The position numbers and the translations under genes were made by a program. This document shows, piece by piece, positions 11,810-22,692 of a stretch of 64,000 nt of DNA. The stretch is from Tanypteryx hageni (taxonomy: Eukaryota > Arthropoda > Insecta > Odonata > Petaluridae). The DNA lies in assembly GCA_028673005.1 (NCBI GenBank), contig CM054120.1:75875533-75939532 (forward strand), read 5' to 3'. Numbering within the stretch: position 1 is the first letter of the stretch; every line of letters starts with the position of its first letter. The notes under the pieces are model-generated. The model saw nothing but the letters and a program-made list of their open reading frames with translations. It ran no database searches and had not been told where the DNA came from.

Positions 11810-13335
11810 GAAACTGTTTTTCAATGATTGGGTCATCTACTATAACCATGAAAAGATTCGGCAAATTTGCAGCACAAATGCTAACGTTGTTTACTGAACC
11901 GTTTCGGGGCTATTATAATTTTCTAATTAACGTATTTGCGCTACTATGTTAAAGTATCATTGGGTTATTTTTTGAGGATAGCTATAGTGCATTGCATTAT
12001 GTTCCGTACGTCCTCTTCCATTGCGGTGACTTGGGAAGTTTTTGCCAATATGACTCTCCGGCTCTGTGGGACGGTATGCGATTAAAAAACGTTTGCCAAT
12101 TTCTCGTCTACACTCGAACGAGAATTCAAAAGAAGCTGTCACGGGAATAATATCATTTTTGTGCTCCCGCTTCTGAGAAGAATAGCGGCCGTTCCCTAGC
12201 GGTATAACCTTTCAATTTCCCGGTCAGCATATTGCTGCGCACGATGCGTGTCGAAATGTTTATTTGTTGTCATTTTTATCGGCATGCCGACAAAAAGGTG
12301 ATTCTCTGTTGGCGGAACTTGGTAGCGGGAAGAAATGTGTTGAATTATTATCTCGGTGTTTGGGCAAGGAATGACTTATTTTACACTAGTGAACTTATTT
12401 CATTAATTGTTATCTTATTTATTTCCATGATTTAGCTTTGTTTTATGAAGAATTTTTTTGTCAAATATTCCGCGAGTTTTTCTCGGATTATTTTTCGCAT
12501 CTTTATCTTATTTATTTGCATCGTGACGCGATTTTCTCCGACGCATTTCCTCGTTTGACATTGAAAAATCTCGATTGTTGACCTATAGAAAAGGATTTTT
12601 CGCCTATGCAATGATGGATAGTAAAAAAATCTGTTTGACGGCTTACGTTAGTTTGGCGTGGCGAAATTATGTGGCGCAGTGCGTTATTTATGATTCAAGT
12701 CTAGCGTGTCGCAACCCCCGTTATGCATCTACACCCAAGAATTTCGAAATCCGGACCTTCTTGGCAGCCACCACGAGATTCACACAATTGGAGCAATTGT
12801 GGGCGGTTTTTAAACGCGAGAATCCCGGTTGAAGTCGTATTTATAAGTGAGCAGGCAACATGGTGTTGGACATATGGCGGGGTTGTTGCCGGGTATTATC
12901 AAGATGTGAAGAAGTGAAAGCAGTTTTGCAGTCAGGTCATCCTTGTAAGCCAAGTGATTCCATAGATACCATTTGAGGGAAAATAGATTTTCGATTTCGA
13001 GTGCTTTTTTTAGAGGGGTGAAAAAAATGAGTTCAGATACTAATCCAGCGCCGCTGTAATAAATCTTTGTGGCGAAATGCGTCACCGATGTAACTTCTTT
13101 GTCTGTTGCCCCAGTCTGTCCTATGTAGGACTGCGGAGTAATGTGGAAAGCTGGTGATGCATCGATGGTGAAACTGAGGTTTTATTTCTGGTAAAAGGTG
13201 TGGAGGACGCGGCGGAGATAGAGGCTGTAATGATAAAGGTGTTGACGCAGACGAATCTCAAGAAAAACTTTGCGTTTGCTATAAAGATAAAATTTTTGCC
13301 GTGGCAGCATTAGATTCACAGTTTACATAACTTGG
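11810..13335. other. Unassigned stretch
   Basis: No gene, LINE or DNA-transposon end was recognised. Confidence 0.35.
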
Positions 13336-13339
13336 GGTG

Positions 13340-13625
13340 TATATTGTATATGCTATATGCTATGTGTGACTATCAGAAAGAGGAAGGCTAACTGGGTTGG
13401 ACATTACCTGAGGAGAGAGAGTATGATTAAAGACGTGTTAGAAGGAAAACTAGATGGGAAAAGGGAAAGAGGTAGGAAAAGGTTTCAGCTGATAGACGAT
13501 TTGAAAGGGAAAGAGAGTTATCAAGATATAAAGAGGACAGCGGAAAATAGGAGTATATGGAGAACCAGGTTTAACCATGAATAATCACGGACCTGTCTAC
13601 GGACAGACTACCTATGATGATGTGT
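13340..13625 (+). pseudogene. LINE ORF C-terminus (RTE/L1-like tail)
   Basis: A 75-codon frame (13357-13584) reads RKRKANWVGHYLRR, then VLEGKLDGKRERGRKR and ENRSIWRTRF. This is the basic C-terminal tail common in arthropod endonuclease-reverse transcriptase LINEs. It is followed by a short 3' UTR (GGACAGACTACC) and an ATGATGATG-like end. The rest of the element is missing. It belongs to a different family from the LINE at 9190. A piggyBac-type MITE begins directly after it. Confidence 0.7.
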
Positions 13626-13644
13626 GTTGGTCACGTCACCTTAA

Positions 13645-14177
13645 CCCTTCCTTTACCAATGGGGGTCCAATTTGGAACCCACACATATATTTTGCTCATC
13701 ATTTGCCTAATTTGCGTTTAACTCAGCTCTTGTATTTTGTATTCGTCGAAAACTTATTTAAAAGCGTTCCTGTGATCGTGGATTTCTTTATTTTCGTTTC
13801 AGATTAGTAGAAAAAATGAAAAAGCGATGGAGTTCCAAAATGTACCCCAGCATTACATTGCACAAAATTGATAAAAATAACATGCAAAGAATGTAATGAT
13901 GATTAGTTTTCATATTTAACATGTTCAATATTTTTCCCCGCATATTTGTAATGGAATTTTCAGCTGAATTTCAATCAAAATGTATTGTTCAAAATTGATT
14001 TGTTAATTAAAATAAAAATAACGAACATCATACACTGTTTTTATGCTTGAAAACTCATTTTAGGTCTACTAAAGGTTCAATTTCATCTAACAAATAAAAA
14101 GAACATTAATTCCCATGGGGTACATTTTGTACCTCTATTGGTAGAAAACGGGTGAAAAAAGTTTGGTAATACAAGGG
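13645..14177. mobile_element. piggyBac-type MITE, 533 bp
   Basis: TTAA lies on both flanks (13641-13644, 14178-14181). The left end CCCTTCCTTTACCAATGGG pairs with the inverted right end CCCTTGTATTACCAAAC. No coding sequence is present. Subterminal GGGGTACATTTTGTACC is itself palindromic. Confidence 0.75.
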
Positions 14178-14181
14178 TTAA

Positions 14182-14700
14182 ACACGCCGTTGAGGAAGGC
14201 AACGAGAGTGCACCTCAAACACCGTGCTAGACTTTATAAAAAGAGATTCTTAAAAGATATTTTTGATAATTTCACTGATAAGCGTGCCACTCGAGAATCT
14301 GTATTTTTTTTACAGTAAATCTCGTCAAGTTTTGATTGAGTTTTAATGTTTCGTAAGAGGTTTCAATTTTTGCGGTTAATTAGTTTCACCGAGCGTATAA
14401 TCGGTTGATGAGTAACCCCTCATCAAAACTACGGGTTTTTTTCCCCGCGTTTGCTAAACAAGTACCAACCCATTGATCAATGAAATTTTAATTTTCAAAA
14501 CGCAATAAATTTAGGTAATTACTCTATCCATTTAATCTGTTATTATAAAATGCCGTGGCTGTCGATTACAGACAATTTAATTTCGGAGGTAATTGAATCC
14601 TGTGCGAATCATGAAATTGAGCGCTTCATTTTTTGGGTGTTCAGTTGTTAGACTAATATTCGTAATGTTCATAAATAGTACTCTAGTAACCTTCCTTAAA
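14182..14700. other. Unassigned AT-rich stretch
   Basis: Nothing recognised between the MITE and the TA microsatellite. Confidence 0.35.
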
Positions 14701-14711
14701 TTAAAATATGG

Positions 14712-14713
<2 letters not shown>

Positions 14714-14785
<72 letters not shown>
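14714..14785. repeat. (TA)n microsatellite
   Basis: About 36 uninterrupted TA units. The open frames through it are artefacts. Confidence 0.95.
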
Positions 14786-14786
<1 letters not shown>

Positions 14787-14932
14787 CTTGCGTGTGTTTT
14801 TGTGTTCGTGTGTTTTACGTGTCTCTTCGACGCCCCCAGCAGCCTGCCAGCTTGGTCCTCAACTTGGTGAGTGTCCGCTGGGCTTCCCTCAACACCTTGT
14901 TGCCACCCTCATCACTACCTTTTCTTTCCCTT

Positions 14933-14937
<5 letters not shown>

Positions 14938-14998
<61 letters not shown>
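14938..14998. repeat. (TA)n(TG)n compound microsatellite
   Basis: TA units to 14978, then about ten TG units. It lies 150 bases from the first TA tract. Confidence 0.95.
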
Positions 14999-15090
14999 AA
15001 AATACATTTGCGTTATTTTTTATAATGTTTTTGCTCTACAGAAATCGGTTTTTCACCCTTAAATTGGTGCCAAACGTAAAGCCACTATAA

Positions 15091-15499
15091 AGGCTAGTTC
15101 ACGCTGGAGGGCCGGTCGGAGTACGTTCGCGGATGGGACATTTAGACCAAATATAAAAGACCTATTTTCAACGGGGATTCTATGGAGAAGGCCCAAGTGC
15201 GTTCACACTTGTATGGTAGGACGCGGTCCGGCCTCGGCACGAATCCCTTGGGTCGCTCGAGGAGGCTACTTTTGCCCCAAGCCCCTACGAGTCCTAGCCT
15301 CTTCGGTTACTATCGGCAATCCTCGGTGACAGCCGAAGTGAGCTTTGAATCTTTCTGTTCGTTATAGTGGCATCCATAAACTACGTCACGCTGTAGTTGG
15401 GGGCAGGAATGCGACCGTGCCGCGACCGAGGTCTCCCCAAAAAGAATCCTTGCTCGGTCCGCGTCCCGCTACGACCGTCCCTCTAGTGTGTACCAGTCT
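15091..15499. mobile_element. PIF/Harbinger-like element, 409 bp
   Basis: The left end AGGCTAGTTCACGCTGGAGG matches the inverted right end AGACTGGTACACACTAGAGG, followed by GGNCGGTCG on both sides. The flanks are TAA (15088-15090, 15500-15502), the 3-bp duplication of PIF/Harbinger elements. No transposase fragment is evident. The interior is GC-rich compared with its surroundings. Confidence 0.7.
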
Positions 15500-15502
15500 T
15501 AA

Positions 15503-16632
15503 ACCTCGGTTCAGAAGCCTTATCTTTGCTAGATTAAAGCTAGATGGCAAACCCTACCAACGCTTCGAAAGATTATATTTTCTTGTGTGTGATGCAATGG
15601 CTCGTAATCTATATTTGTTGTATAAGGTGAATGGTGGAAATTTTTTATTCTAATTGGATTCGTGTCATCTACCGCGGTCTTTGCTTCCGGATCGCGACAC
15701 TAATTAAAAGCGTTGGAAACAGTGATTTATGTGAAAAATTAGCGCTCTCATCAAGGACACCCAGAGAGAGAGAGAGATTAATTCATATTCTGGTTACTGA
15801 TAATTGTGTCTTACCGACACTCACGATTTCTCATTACCTTTATTAGGCAAATTATTTCTGTCCGTTGATAGCATATCCTCACAAGACAAAACTGTTGGAA
15901 GACTCGACTCGTTTCATCTTCGGTAAGGTCGTTATCCTCTAGTAAAAGTAACGTTATTAATTTTTTGGTGGGATAGGGTCCGTAAATTTGTGTAATATCT
16001 ATTAGGCTATTATAAATTGTAAAAGGGTTTCCTGTTTTAAACCGCACTAATTTCATTGCTCAAGCTTCGAAAATTTTAAATTTAGCTCGTCGCTTGAGTG
16101 TTGTTTTTATGTGAAGTAGTCGGGTTCGCTAGGCTTAATTATGTTTCCAACAAACTTGTAGGTCTTCCTTAATTTTCTTGAACCAGATGCTCTCGGATTA
16201 TTATCAATTGTCCGCAGGTATCTTATTTTGTTTGTATGGGTATATCTAAATTCAAATAAATGATAAAAACAATGGAAGACCCACATTACATCAGAATTTC
16301 TCCTTAAAATAAATTCGAAAGAAAGTATTCTAATACAAATATAATTAAAAAAAAAATAATATTTGTAAAAGACATCATTTTGGAACACGTTCAGGAAATC
16401 AATAATTCAGTGACCCAGGCTTTGGTCCCGAATGCCAGGCCAGAAAGTTTTGCTTAGGTAAATGCGTCACTCACTTTCTAGTGATATTTACTTCAATGTA
16501 GGGCGGAAAAAAATAGTTTATTTATTTGAAAATATTTTGAATTCTTTTTTTGTCTCGTCAGAATCCGGTTTTATGGCTAATTCCAGGATAATCGACTCGG
16601 AAAGAAGTCTATCACATGCTTAAATCAAAACC
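15503..16632. other. Unassigned stretch
   Basis: AT-rich, with no domain or repeat recognised. Confidence 0.35.
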
Positions 16633-16681
16633 ACGCTCCCCTGCCACACACCCTTGCGGTGGATTGCAGGGTAAACTGTAG
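16633..16681 (+). repeat. Solo LINE 3' tail
   Basis: The 3' stem-loop of the CR1/L2-like family (CCCTGCC ... CACC CTTGC GGTG ... TGCAGGG) ends in GTAAACTGTAGA. The start of a second, 5'-truncated copy follows at once, so the younger copy appears to have inserted at the tail of the older one. Confidence 0.75.
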
Positions 16682-17457
16682 ATGATCTGGATGCGTTATC
16701 TGTTTGGTGCAAGGCATGGCAGCTAGAAATCAATCAGAAAAAGAGTAACGTTCTAAACTTTTCGAAATCTAGAAGCCCATCGTCCGTGTTTACCTACTCG
16801 ATAGATGGTGAGAGCATTCCTGTTTCGGAATCCGTGAAATACCTCGGGGTAACCTTGAATCGTGACCTGTCTTGGGACACCCACATAAGACGAGTGATAG
16901 GTGCGGCAAATAAGAAGTTGGCTTTTGTGCGTAGGATAGTCAGGAAAAGCACGGAAAAGGTGAGAGAATCCTGTTATTTATCCTTGGTTAGACCTCAAAT
17001 GGAATACGCAGCAGCGTTTTGGGATCCATATCAGAGGGGACTCCTAAAGGATTTAGAAAAAATACAGCGGCGAGCAGCTAGATTCGTGAAAAAGAATTAC
17101 GATAAAAAACAGAGCGTTACGTTACTCATTGGAGAGTTGAGTTGGCCATCGTTTAAAGATCGTAGATTAGAGGCGAGATTTAAACTTCTAGATTAATATA
17201 GGTCGGAGATATTCGTAAATGAAATGAAGGATATTATTCGACAACCAACGTATATCAGACGGAGGGATAATGAGGACAAGATTCGCGAAATAGATAGTAG
17301 GACGGAGAGATATAAGGGGTTCTTTTTCCCTAGGACAATACGTGACCACAATAGATAAGTGAATAATAATTAGTTAGGAATTTGGTGCGCGGCACCCCCT
17401 GCCATCCACCGTCAAGGTGACTTGCAGGGTAATATGTAGATGTAGATGCAGATGTAG
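16682..17457 (+). pseudogene. CR1/L2-like LINE, C-terminal RT and 3' UTR
   Basis: A 136-codon frame (16786-17196) covers the post-catalytic part of ORF2: VKYLGVTLNRDLSWDTHIRR, VIGAANKKLAF, LVRPQMEYAAA and IQRRAARFVKK. Coding continues after a stop at 17194-17196 (TAA) to PRTIRDHNR, ending with TAA at 17356-17358. The 3' UTR carries the stem-loop (17396-17430) and a (GATGTA)n tail (17434-17457), the clearest view of the family's microsatellite 3' end. It is 5'-truncated, as usual for target-primed retrotransposition. Confidence 0.88.
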
Positions 17458-19010
17458 AAGAGCCTTCCTGTCGTAATTAAAAATATGATTATCTTTTCGA
17501 CAAAATGATGCGAGCGTTCGTTGGGTATCGCATTAAGAACTGCACTTTCCGAGTATTTATGTTTTCCTCTCCTGAGGTTTTAATCGGTTGGCTAATCCTC
17601 TCTCTCGCGAAAAAAAAACATCAGCGCATTCATCATCTCGTATTCGCGAATAAATCTCGGGGCTATTTTTGCCTCATTTCCTCTTTCCATATTGCCCTCA
17701 TACTGCGAGTGTAGTACGTACAAAATGCAGCGGAGCGTTTTAATATCCGCTGAATTTCCTCTCTTTTTAAACGATTGCACGGCTTCGTTTCTCTTCGCTT
17801 TTCGGGTAGTCCGAGGAACGTAGTCGCGGTTTAAATTCCAGCATTTTCCTCGAGCTGCCATTTATTTTCGGAAAAAATAGAGCGTTCGCCCACTATTTGC
17901 CGTCTCTGAGTCCGCGAGGAAACTAGATCATGATCCGTCGTTTCGACACGAAATGCTGGCGAGTTTTTGTTTGCATTTTCCCAAGCGTTGGTCCCCGTCT
18001 TATCCTTGGAATAACATTAAATTGGTTTCTCTTCGACGGTAAGGTGAGTAAGCGGCGAGAGAAATCATTGCTTAAAATCTCCATTGTTGTTTTTCTCGGG
18101 GAATTGGGTTAATTGTTAATGACGTAAAAAATATACTAAACATATCGTGTTGGTGGAGTTAGAACTAGCGCGTACTCTGTCGCCTATTCATGTTTGCGTC
18201 CTTCGTTATACAAACTTGACAGGTTTTCACGCAGGGGTTTTCTTGTTTCTTCCTAGGAAAACGAGTTTGATCATCATTAATAATTATTAGGTCTGATTTA
18301 GTTGATTTTTGTCATGCTTTGGTCACGGATTTATATTTAGCCTTGAACATATATTGCAGTTGAATCTGTAAATGAAGGTGTATGTCTTGTAAAAATGGAT
18401 GACTTAGAATATGAAATAGCGAGGTGTCATTGTCGTAAAATGAAAATTGGAAGAAAAATGAGTTTGAATAAAATTGAATTATGGCATATAGCAGTGTGCG
18501 TATATTGTTTCAATATCGAACCCGATATTTCCTTTTAAATGGAACAAATTTTATTCCACGGGTAGGTTTTGCAAATACATACGCGAATTAATTAATCATA
18601 ACAATTCTAAGCACGGATTGTCAATTTTATAATAAACTACAAGCTCCGATAGGAAATTTAACGAAAAATGCAACTCTAGTCTTAGTTTTTTATGCGGAAT
18701 AATTTACTCGATCAATAATTGCTGTTTGGCTAGATTTTTCAGCCAATGTAAAACGATTTTTCAGACGGTTTTATTTAGAGACCACAACCCCTCTACTTTA
18801 TTTATCGATGAATTATGAATGAATAATCCCCTCTCGAGGTATTTCCTTCCGGATATGAAATGACGGTGAGATTCCATACAATCTAGAGCGATAGCAAAAT
18901 CATCTCCGTCGTAAATGAATTTCGGAGGAGGGATTTGGAACGGATGGAATCGAGAAAACACTGTTGACGGGGTCTTGGAGACGTCTAAACAGAAAAAATC
19001 TGATGTGGCC
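17458..19010. other. Unassigned stretch
   Basis: Several short frames with no recognisable domain. AAG|GTGAGTAAG at 18044-18053 is a fine donor-like sequence but has no exon attached. Confidence 0.35.
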
Positions 19011-19018
19011 ACCACATG

Positions 19019-19695
19019 ACTTTCTCCATACCTGTAATATTTCTAAAAATTCCAAATAGGGTAAATGATGATGAATCTTTTAAGGATCTGTGAGAAAATT
19101 GAAAGACTTGACAAAGAACAGAAATAGGCTCATACCGTAGCCTTCTGATATTGGATATAGCCAGGAATCTCCAACAATTAAGAAAATAAACAGGAGCGTT
19201 ACTAAGACGTAACTAAGCGTTAATTGTTAACAATACTCGTCGCTAGGTGGCATGGTGGCAGCTAAAATATTTAGTTTTTAAGATATCTCTTAAGCAATGC
19301 ATTATATGGGAAAATGTTTCAAACAAAGGTTGTAGAAAATTAAATTTCCTACACCTTTTATTCCAATACATTTGTACATTTATCAAATACTTCAAAATCA
19401 CGGATAAGTGAAAAGAGTAAACACCCACTTCCGGTTGACCGATTTTTACCAAAAACTAATCAGTTCTTGTGACTTTTATAAACATGTTAAATATAAAAAT
19501 TCGCGTTGACCTTATAAATAGTTTTTGAGTTAGAGCACCCACAAAAAACTATCACTATCACATACACACACACAAAAATCATCGAGAAAATGGTCAAAAC
19601 CTGTTCAGGAGACCTCAAAACGTGTATTTCCGTTGAAATCTCGAAGTAGATTTTTTCATGAAAACAATACTTTCCCCTATACGTATGGAGAAAGT
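19019..19695. mobile_element. TIR element, family ACTTTCTCCATAC, copy A
   Basis: Terminal inverted repeats ACTTTCTCCATAC (19019-19031) and GTATGGAGAAAGT (19683-19695) are exact over 13 bases. The interior shares ATCTCTTAA, CAAACAAAGGTTGT, AAAATTAAATT and the right-hand segment CCGTTGAAATCTCGAAGT with the copies at 31147-31711 and 21531-22692. I see no clear target duplication and cannot assign a superfamily. Confidence 0.65.
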
Positions 19696-19985
19696 AAAAA
19701 AGGATAAGTGACAATAGTAAACACCCACTTCCGGTTGACCGATCTCGACCAAAAACTAATCAGTTCTTGTGACTGTCATAAAAATGTTAAATATAAAATT
19801 TCGCGTTGACCTGATTAATAGTTTTTGAGTTAGAGCACCCACACAAAAACTCTCACATACATACACACACAAGATGACATCGAGGAAATGGTCAAAACAT
19901 GTATTTCCGTTGAAATCTCGAAATCGATTTTTTTTCATGAAAACAATACTTTTCCCTATAATACGTATGGAGAAATTAAAAATGA
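19402..19985. repeat. Tandem duplication with 300-base period
   Basis: The segment starting GGATAAGTGA at 19402 is repeated from 19702 with few differences (AAACACCCACTTCCGGTTG in both). It runs through the GTATGGAGAAA end again at about 19970. The right half of the TIR element has therefore been duplicated in tandem. Confidence 0.85.
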
Positions 19986-20174
19986 TGCAAACCATAGAAA
20001 ATATTTTTTAACTCCATGCCGTTCCGGAGAACGGTACAAAAGCACCTTGAATAAGGCACGCGGGGTTGTAAAAGTATGTGCCTCGCTCTTTAAGTCACCT
20101 TCAGCACTCTGTGAGTAATGCAACGTTCACTCTTGTAGAGAGGTCGGTGAAAGGAACTAGCGGCACGTTATGCT

Positions 20175-20245
20175 CCCCAAAATGCTGTAAAAACCACATG
20201 CGCATTTCGGCCGAGATGCAGCCGTCCTCAGCGGTGGTTAACAAA
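20175..20245 (-). repeat. Short dispersed repeat, copy c (hammerhead-like core)
   Basis: On the minus strand: AACCACCGCTGAGGACGGCT, a stem II-like GGCTGCATCTCGGCC, GAAA, ATGCGCAT, then GTGGTT. AACCAC and GTGGTT can pair as an outer stem, the only copy where this is evident. The conserved CTGATGA is changed to CTGAGGA. Confidence 0.5.
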
Positions 20246-20444
20246 CGGTAGCGCCTAAAAAATGGCGCTACTAAATCGGCTGTTTGTTTTAGAATCGAAA
20301 GTCGGATTTATATTCGAAATATTCATCTGGTTTCCGCGGCCGTTTTTGTAGTGTTCATTTGTTTCGCAGGCATGAGGGAGCCCAGTGATCACTTTTAGAG
20401 CCGTCTCATTACAAGAGCTCTTCATTAAATCGGAGATTGAAGAA

Positions 20445-20829
20445 GGATCATGAGTTAGAAAGAATCGAACGCAGATCAGCCAGATTCGTAATATGTATGG
20501 TCACAAGCAAAGTTTAACGTCACTATTGAAGGATTTGAACTGGATATCTGTGGAGGATCGCAGTTTGTAGCCTACATTAAGACTTGCGGAGAAATATAGG
20601 TCGGAAGGTTTAGCAGAGGAGATATTAGGAATAGTTGAAGCACCAACGTACATAAGCAGACACGATCGTTACGACACGTATATGAGGCTCGTTTTCTTCC
20701 TAGGGCAATACGCGTTCATAACTGAAGAGTCAAACTTGCGAGATTAAATTGTTAGTTATGCCTTGTTGCACTGCACTCCCTCCCACCCATCACTTCGGTG
20801 AATTGCATGGTAACTTGTAGATGTAGAAA
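20445..20829 (+). pseudogene. CR1/L2-like LINE fragment, 3' end
   Basis: Fragment from the RRSARFV region through to the 3' UTR, with several frameshifts and small deletions. The 3' stem-loop here has the inner stem TCAC-TTCG-GTGA (20800-20811), closed by a TTCG loop, and a TGTAGATGTAGA tail. Confidence 0.75.
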
Positions 20830-21235
20830 TATTTGTCGATAATGTACTATTCCCTCTTGTCATCCTAACTCCCCCAACCCACCGCGAGCCAATCCTTCTC
20901 CTTATGTTGTCAGCTCTCAATGTTTACAGTTGACTGCATAGACGAGGTTTTGCGAATATTTGGCAACAGTGTAGTTAGAAAGGGGCGGAGACAGCTATAG
21001 CCCGTGCGGGAAGGAAGGGCGAGAGGGGAGGGTGCCAAGTGGAGTGAGGGATGTTCTTTTGATCGCGGTAGACCTATAGGAATTGAAATTTCGTCGTCGC
21101 GAAAATATTTTATTTCCGTACCGTACCGCAGATGAATTTTAGAAATGTTTGCATCGCTAGACGCTTCGCCCTAAGCCTCAATCCCTTACTAACGATTGCA
21201 AAACCTTCTTTGCTAAGCCGCTTTTTGCGGGGATT
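20830..21235. other. Unassigned stretch
   Basis: G-rich around 20980-21040. Nothing else recognised. Confidence 0.35.
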
Positions 21236-21530
21236 TGATCAAAAAGTCGCCGTCCTATTTTCCCCGGAAACTCTCTCTCCTCCACCTCGCTCTAGTCGTA
21301 TTAGAAATTTTCTACGCCCCTTTGCCACGCCTTCCTCCACCTCTCCCCCTTTCCACGACCTCTCTCCTTCCTCCTCGCCCCTTTTCCCACTCTAATCCCG
21401 CCGCTTCCTCTTCTATTTGCCTCCCCCGTCTCTTTCCGCCATGATTCACCGCCGCCAGCCAAACATTTCCCGCTCCCTAAAAAACTCTTTGCTTTTACCT
21501 CTTTCTCTTCGACGATTTTTACTTTCTCAT

Positions 21531-22692
21531 ATACATAGTACATTGAGCAAGTATTGTAACCGTGAAAAATTCGACTTCGAGATTTTGATAGAAATAACAC
21601 ATTTTAGGTGTCCCTGAATCCATAAAAGTGGTTTTCGCCATGCCGTCTGTCTGTCAGTCTGTCTGTCGGTCTGTTCGCTGTTCTAGGGCCCAAACGCGTA
21701 CATAAAATTGAATGATATCTCGTATTTGTGCAACATATCATCTTTTACAGACCCTTTTCATAAAAATTATATTGCACAAAAATTAAGGGTTGTTTATTCT
21801 TGGCGATTTTTAGAAAAATTTTATTTACTCAAAAATGGCTGCAGAGAATTTGATTTGAATCAATCCAATTGTAGAGTCCGATGTCACAAATAATACTACG
21901 TAAACCATATATCTCTTAAAATCACTATATGGCGTCCAGTGGCATTACCATGTACGCTAAGTTATACCTAAAACGCTATAACTTTGCAGTACGCTGTAGG
22001 CACCTTTACGGTAGGACGAGTCAATCCTCGAGGCGGGACCGCTTTTAGGGGAGGTGGTGTTTAGGTGTGAGCATTGGCTGCGCGAACTTAAAATATGGAG
22101 GGAATGAAGGAAAGGGATGGAGGTACACCAAGGCTGATGGACTCGTCCGAACCAGTATTCGTCTACTGCGCAGGTGCTCTGACATCAGCTCCCCCTTAAA
22201 GCTACACCTTCCCATTCATTCCATTTCCCTCTCACGCGTCTCCGCCTGCCTCCTTAGAGCGCACGAGCTATACCTTACCTAAGCCCTATGACGTCACGCC
22301 TCCGCCGCGATCCATTAAAAATCGTATTACAGCCTAAATCGCTCAACTAAATCGAATGATATATCATATTTGTAGATATATCATTCATAATAGAATCTGA
22401 AGAGATGAACGATATTGCGCAACAATTAAGGGTACTTTATTCTGGGATGTTTTGAAACAAAATTCGATTTACTCAAAAATGTCTCCAAGGATTTTGATTA
22501 AAATCCATCCAATCGGACAGCCTGATGTCACAAATAATACTAACTAAGCCATATGTCCCAAAAGATTACTAAATATCGACCAGTGGTATTAAAATATACG
22601 CTCAACTACGGTTAACTTAACTGATTTATAAGCGTTTTTCTTTTATAAGCGTACAGTCGACCAAACGTATATATTTACGTATATGAGAAAGT
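21531..22692. mobile_element. TIR element, family ACTTTCTC..., copy C
   Basis: ACTTTCTCATATAC (21531-21544) and GTATATGAGAAAGT (22679-22692) are exact inverted ends. The left terminal 80 bases, reverse-complemented, match the right ends of the copies at 19019 and 31147 (AAAATCTCGAAGTCGA followed by TTTTTCA), so this copy lies in the opposite orientation. It holds a GTCT microsatellite (21644-21673) and a diverged internal direct repeat (about 21706-21970 and 22349-22615, both with TTTACTCAAAAATG and GATGTCACAAATAATACTA). Confidence 0.6.

Noticed and set aside
14593..15062. 135-codon frame
   Set aside because: Tyr-Ile repeats translated from (TA)n.
18040..18056. Possible recursive (zero-length exon) splice site, AAG|GTGAGTAAG
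   Set aside because: Excellent donor half, but the upstream pyrimidine tract is weak and the acceptor is AAG rather than CAG or TAG.
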